Assembly (NCBI GenBank): GCA_964599275.1
Contig: CAZRFK010000034.1
Location: 1-18,383, forward strand
DNA from: PUMD01 sp964599275
GTDB lineage: Bacteria > Bacillota > Sulfobacillia > SLMV01
Reading direction: 5' to 3'
Length of the DNA: 18,383 nucleotides
The translations under genes were made by a program, and so were the position numbers. Position 1 is the first letter of the stretch. Every line of letters starts with the position of its first letter. Of this stretch, positions 15,369 through 18,383 are shown in pieces. Under the pieces are notes generated by a model. It was not told the origin of the DNA. It did not search any database and saw nothing but the letters and a program-made list of their open reading frames with translations.

Positions 15369-15694
15369 CTAATTGTGAAAAGGGTGGAACGAGGAAAAAG
15401 GTAATTGCTCCCGATACCCCCTGGCAGGATCTTCCCCGCGGGGGAGTTATACCCCATGGAGGTAATGCTGAAGAGTATGAAACGGGGGATTGGCGGAGCA
15501 GAAGGCCTGTTTATGACGCAGAGGAATGCATACAGTGTCGATTGTGCTGGGTTTTCTGTCCTGATTCTGCCGTAGATGTCAACGAAGATGGAGAAGTAGT
15601 AGGTATTATATATAAACACTGTAAAGGCTGCGGAATTTGTGCAACCGAATGTCCCAGTGATGGGGCAATTGAAATGGTATCTGAAGAGGAGTAA
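15365..15694 (+). CDS. porD: 2-oxoacid:ferredoxin oxidoreductase delta subunit (2x4Fe-4S)
   Basis: A 109-residue ferredoxin-like subunit that passes electrons from the catalytic subunits to ferredoxin. Two [4Fe-4S] motifs are present: Cys55, 58, 61 and 65 in CIQCRLCWVFCP, and Cys86, 89, 92 and 96 in CKGCGICATECP. The N-terminal 50 residues (TPWQDLPRGGVIPHGGNAEEY, then TGDWRSRRP) are typical of PorD. The ATG at 15365 overlaps the end of porC by four bases. The porA start lies 28 bases downstream. Confidence 0.95.
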   Translation: MTNCEKGGTRKKVIAPDTPWQDLPRGGVIPHGGNAEEYETGDWRSRRPVYDAEECIQCRLCWVFCPDSAVDVNEDGEVVGIIYKHCKGCGICATECPSDGAIEMVSEEE

Positions 15695-15722
15695 TGATTT
15701 CCTCAAGAGAGGAGATGAGGTC

Positions 15723-16919
15723 ATGAGTTTAGCCGCGGAGCCGGAAAAAGTAGCTCTTACCGGAAACGAGGCCGTATCACAGGCGATGCGGCAGATAAAT
15801 CCGGATGTAGTTGCGGCTTATCCGATAACCCCACAGACTGAAATCGTGCAGAATTTTTCGACATTTGTAGCTGATGGAGAAGTCGATACCCATTTTGTAA
15901 GAGTTGAAAGTGAACACAGTGCTATGAGTGCGGTTGTTGGGGCATCCGCCAGCGGGGCTAGGTCGATGACAGCAACATCCGCCAATGGATTAGCATTAAT
16001 GTGGGAAGTGCTTTACATAGCCTCGTCTACTCGACTTCCTATTGTGATGCCCGTAGTTAATCGGGCTCTCAGTGGGCCTATTAATATCCACTGTGATCAT
16101 TCAGATTCAATGGGAGCTCGAGATTCGGGATGGATACAACTTTACTCAGAAAATGCACAGGAAGCATACGACAACACTATACAGGCAATCAAAATAGCAG
16201 AGAATTTTGATGTTCAGCTGCCAGTAATGGTATGTATGGATGGTTTCATTATCAGTCATGCCCTTGAGAATCTGGAAATACTTGCAGATGATGTTGTTAC
16301 AGAGTTTATAGGTGAGCGAGAAGTTGAACATTCTCTGTTGGATGTAGAAAATCCAACGACTTTTGGGCCGCTGGATCTTCAGAACTGGTATTTTGAGCAC
16401 AAGCGACAGCAGGTTGACGGCATGGAGAAGGCGCTTGAGATCATTCCTCAAGTTGGGCGCGAATATGCTGAGATTTCTGGACGTGAATACAGCTTTTTCG
16501 AAGAATACAGAACTTCTGACGCTGAAGCAATTTTGATTGTAATCGGTAGTACAGCAGGTACGGCCAAAGATGTGATAGATGAGATGCGAAATGACGGCAG
16601 AAAAGTTGGTCTGCTCAAACCAAGAGTGTTCCGACCTTTGGCCAAGGAAGCCTTGTTGAAGGCATTGGATGGATGTAAGTCACTGGCGGTAATGGATCGC
16701 TCTGACACATTCTCTACGGCAGGTGGACCCATATATCACGCCGTTCGAAATGTACTTTACGATATGGACAACCGGCCTGCAGTGGGTAACTATATTTACG
16801 GTCTCGGCGGTCGTGATACCAAACCTGAAGACATAAAGGAAGTACTTGATGAGGCTTACGAAGCTGTACAAACTGGTCAATTCTCCCGTGAAATTCGCTA
16901 TCTTGGCGTCAGGGAGTAG
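15723..16919 (+). CDS. porA: 2-oxoacid:ferredoxin oxidoreductase alpha subunit
   Basis: The 398-residue alpha subunit carries the pyrimidine-binding half of the thiamine diphosphate site. Recognised segments are LTGNEAVSQAMRQINPDVV, AAYPITPQTEIV, VESEHSAMSAVVGASASGAR with the Glu that activates the cofactor, and TATSANGLALMWE. The C-terminal domain has VIGSTAGTAKDVIDEMR and VGLLKPRVFRP, as in pyruvate synthase alpha chains. ATG 15723 follows GAGAGGAG with eight bases between. The frame is open back to 15639, but that overlaps porD and has no site. Length matches the four-subunit family. Confidence 0.95.
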   Translation: MSLAAEPEKVALTGNEAVSQAMRQINPDVVAAYPITPQTEIVQNFSTFVADGEVDTHFVRVESEHSAMSAVVGASASGARSMTATSANGLALMWEVLYIASSTRLPIVMPVVNRALSGPINIHCDHSDSMGARDSGWIQLYSENAQEAYDNTIQAIKIAENFDVQLPVMVCMDGFIISHALENLEILADDVVTEFIGEREVEHSLLDVENPTTFGPLDLQNWYFEHKRQQVDGMEKALEIIPQVGREYAEISGREYSFFEEYRTSDAEAILIVIGSTAGTAKDVIDEMRNDGRKVGLLKPRVFRPLAKEALLKALDGCKSLAVMDRSDTFSTAGGPIYHAVRNVLYDMDNRPAVGNYIYGLGGRDTKPEDIKEVLDEAYEAVQTGQFSREIRYLGVRE

Positions 16920-16934
16920 GAGGTGAGGCACAGT

Positions 16935-17870
16935 ATGGCTACAAATCTTGCAGATCTGGCAAAAAAGGAAGTTACCCTCACCGGCGGTCATCGATTGTGT
17001 GCAGGTTGTGGGGCATCAACAGTAGTAAGACAGATATTAGCGGCAGCAGATAATCCTGTGGTGGCGGGTGTATCCACTGGATGCTTAGAGGTCGCCACTA
17101 CAATCTTCCCCTATAGTGCCTGGGATAATCCGCTTATCCATAATGCCTTTGAAAATGTTGCTGCCACAATCAGTGGAGCTGAGACTGCATATCAGTCGCT
17201 TAAGGAGCAGGGGAAAATAGACGCTGACATGAAGTTCATCGCTTTTGGAGGCGACGGAGGTACTTATGATATAGGCCTACAGTCTCTTTCAGGAGCTATG
17301 GAACGTGGACACGATATGGTATATGTCTGCTATGACAACGGTGCTTACATGAATACCGGTATTCAGCGTTCCAGCGCAACACCAAAAGGGGCTCACACTA
17401 CCACCAGTCCTGCTGGAAAAGTTATTCCGGGCAAGCCGCGTCATCGTAAAGATCTAACTGCTATTATAGCAGCACACAATATTCCCTATGCAGCACAAGC
17501 CAGTCCGTCTCACTGGAGAGACCTCGTAAGTAAAACCCAAAAGGCACTGAGTGTTGAAGGACCAGCCTTTTTGAACATCATTGCTCCCTGCCCTCGAGGA
17601 TGGCGGGCGCAACCTGATGAAACAATCGATTTGGCGCGGTTGGCAGTAGATACTGGCTACTGGCCGCTTTATGAGGTCGAAAATGGAGAATGGAATATCA
17701 CCTATACTCCACGCGACCGCAGACCTGTTTCTGAATGGTTGGAGAGACAGGGTCGCTTCCGTCACTTATTTGGAGATGAAAATGAGCATATAGTTGAAGA
17801 ATTGCAGGAAGAAGTAGATGCCAAGTGGGAACGACTCAGAAAAATGGAGTCACTTTCAGATAGTAACTGA
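16935..17870 (+). CDS. porB: 2-oxoacid:ferredoxin oxidoreductase beta subunit
   Basis: The 311-residue beta subunit binds the thiamine diphosphate pyrophosphate and a proximal [4Fe-4S] cluster. It has the ThDP motif GDGG at 106-109 with the downstream CYDNGAYMNTG, and four cysteines expected to hold the cluster: Cys22 and Cys25 (LCAGCGAS), Cys50 (STGCLE) and Cys219 (APCPRGW). ATG 16935 lies 11 bases after AGGAGG, slightly long. GTG 16923 overlaps the site itself and is less likely. The gene follows porA closely and ends the operon just before a 13-base hairpin. Oxygen lability of this enzyme class implies an anaerobic host. Confidence 0.95.
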   Translation: MATNLADLAKKEVTLTGGHRLCAGCGASTVVRQILAAADNPVVAGVSTGCLEVATTIFPYSAWDNPLIHNAFENVAATISGAETAYQSLKEQGKIDADMKFIAFGGDGGTYDIGLQSLSGAMERGHDMVYVCYDNGAYMNTGIQRSSATPKGAHTTTSPAGKVIPGKPRHRKDLTAIIAAHNIPYAAQASPSHWRDLVSKTQKALSVEGPAFLNIIAPCPRGWRAQPDETIDLARLAVDTGYWPLYEVENGEWNITYTPRDRRPVSEWLERQGRFRHLFGDENEHIVEELQEEVDAKWERLRKMESLSDSN

Positions 17871-17896
17871 GGTTGAGTAATTAAGGTTAAGGACAA

Positions 17897-17925
17897 GCCC
17901 GCAGAAGTTCTTAACTTCTGCGGGC
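17897..17925 (+). terminator. Hairpin after the por operon
   Basis: A perfect inverted repeat (GCCCGCAGAAGTT at 17897-17909, AACTTCTGCGGGC at 17913-17925) forms a stem of 12-13 bases starting 26 bases after the porB stop. It is very stable but is followed by ATAATTGG rather than a U-tract, so it may act as an mRNA 3' stabiliser as well as, or instead of, a terminator. Confidence 0.65.
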
Positions 17926-17936
17926 ATAATTGGTTC

Positions 17937-17965
17937 TTGAAGTAAACATTCTTCGGTGCTATAAT
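17937..17965 (+). promoter_or_regulatory. Promoter for tRNA-Gln
   Basis: TTGAAG (17937-17942) is separated by 17 bases from a perfect TATAAT (17960-17965) preceded by TGC. Transcription should start near 17972, about 54 bases before tRNA-Gln. Confidence 0.8.
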
Positions 17966-18025
17966 GCTTCTTGTGCGACAGATGTTTTCTTGAACTCCTT
18001 GATAAATGAATATTATGATTGCTTT

Positions 18026-18096
18026 TGGGGGATCGTCTAACGGTAGGACACTAGACTCTGGATCTAGGTGTGGAGGTTCGAGTCCTCCTCCCTCAG
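18026..18096 (+). tRNA. tRNA-Gln (anticodon CUG), CCA not encoded
   Basis: A 71-base cloverleaf. The acceptor arms TGGGGGA and TCCCTCA pair with one G-U. The anticodon stem CTAGA/TCTAG encloses loop CTCTGGA with anticodon CTG, and the T arm is GGAGG-TTCGAGT-CCTCC. The discriminator is G and the genome then reads CAG, so CCA is not encoded. It decodes CAG glutamine codons. Confidence 0.94.
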
Positions 18097-18133
18097 CAGG
18101 CAATGTTTTAGAAATTCTACAAGTAACGAATTA

Positions 18134-18173
18134 GAAGGACACTATATAATATGTAACGATGTTGATGTCCTTC
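18134..18173 (+). other. Long-loop inverted repeat containing a TATAAT
   Basis: GAAGGACA (18134-18141) and TGTCCTTC (18166-18173) are perfect inverted repeats with a 24-base loop that contains TATAAT at 18145-18150. It lies between tRNA-Gln and the rRNA-type promoter. It could be a tRNA transcript terminator or an upstream promoter element of the rRNA operon. No good -35 is spaced correctly for the TATAAT. Confidence 0.4.
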
Positions 18174-18233
18174 AATAATGTGAGTTTGGCAGCTAGAGAT
18201 TTTGAGTTTTTCAAGATTATTTGCATCTGGCTG

Positions 18234-18262
18234 TTGACAGGTCTAAAAGACCCTGTTACAAT
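18234..18262 (+). promoter_or_regulatory. Strong rRNA-type promoter
   Basis: A consensus TTGACA (18234-18239) is separated by exactly 17 bases from TACAAT (18257-18262). A hairpin (GTCGAG 18274-18279, CTCGAC 18289-18294) follows just after the predicted start. The strength, the boxA-like element downstream and the position after bofA and a tRNA suggest it drives an rRNA operon beyond the right edge. Confidence 0.85.
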
Positions 18263-18333
18263 CAATAACTGCGGTCGAGAGAGGAAACCTCGACGCGAGA
18301 CACAAGTTAAAAGTTTTAATTTGCTTTCTTTCG

Positions 18334-18352
18334 GTCTTTGACAAGTGAACAG
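18334..18352 (+). promoter_or_regulatory. boxA-like antitermination element in rRNA leader
   Basis: GTCTTTGACAAGTGAACAG resembles the CTTTGAAAACTGAACA sequence present in rRNA leaders and spacers of many Firmicutes, where it serves Nus-factor antitermination. The 16S gene itself is not visible before the window ends. Confidence 0.6.
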
Positions 18353-18383
18353 TGTTTTGATGAAGAGGCACCTCGGACAATTA

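Noticed and set aside
18159..18341. A 60-residue frame near the right edge
   Set aside because: It runs across the rRNA-type promoter and leader and has no family resemblance.

Overview
This window looks like a chromosomal segment of an anaerobic, spore-former-related Firmicute (Clostridia or Natranaerobiia type), with mid G+C by eye. The evidence is a large Gram-positive SRP RNA with an Alu domain, recR-yaaL-bofA gene order, strong GGAGG-type ribosome binding sites including several in front of TTG starts, and an oxygen-sensitive four-subunit 2-oxoacid:ferredoxin oxidoreductase. Several proteins are rich in Asp and Glu (S9 peptidase, DnaX tail, EbfC), which would suit a halophile, but this is only suggestive. 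I cannot name the genus.

Left part (1-9016): single genes on alternating strands. A C-terminal scrap of a possible metal P-type ATPase (1-87) is followed by a cytosolic S9 prolyl-oligopeptidase-type peptidase (+), an M14 zinc carboxypeptidase (-), an arginine deiminase/amidinotransferase-fold enzyme (+), a membrane-anchored DUF4932-like putative metalloprotease (-), a PflA-like radical SAM protein (+), a six-helix membrane protein (+) and a small VOC protein (-). Three are peptidases and one probably works on a guanidino compound, so peptide and arginine catabolism is a reasonable but unproven theme.

Central part (9185-14455): tRNA-Arg(CCU), tadA, tRNA-Ser(CGA), tRNA-Ser(GGA), SRP RNA, dnaX, ebfC, recR, a strong terminator, yaaL and bofA. 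This closely matches the origin-proximal block of Bacillus subtilis (tRNA-Ser, tadA, scr, dnaX, yaaK, recR, yaaL, bofA, then an rRNA operon). dnaX carries an A AAA AAA slip site in the correct frame. A -1 shift there meets a stop after three codons, so the gene probably makes both tau and a short gamma subunit, as in E. coli.

Right part (14456-18383): a porC-porD-porA-porB operon (gamma, delta, alpha, beta subunits of pyruvate or related 2-oxoacid:ferredoxin oxidoreductase) with its own promoter and a long leader, a hairpin, tRNA-Gln(CUG) with a near-consensus promoter, and then an rRNA-type promoter and boxA-like leader running off the right edge, presumably into 16S rRNA. Relative to B. subtilis, the por operon and tRNA-Gln lie between bofA and the rRNA operon.

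I see no CRISPR array, transposase, integrase, phage gene or obvious defence system. Most of the window is recognisable housekeeping and metabolic DNA. The points most worth a second look are the dnaX frameshift site, the bofA overlapping mini-ORF, the unassigned amidino-enzyme and the DUF4932-like membrane protein.
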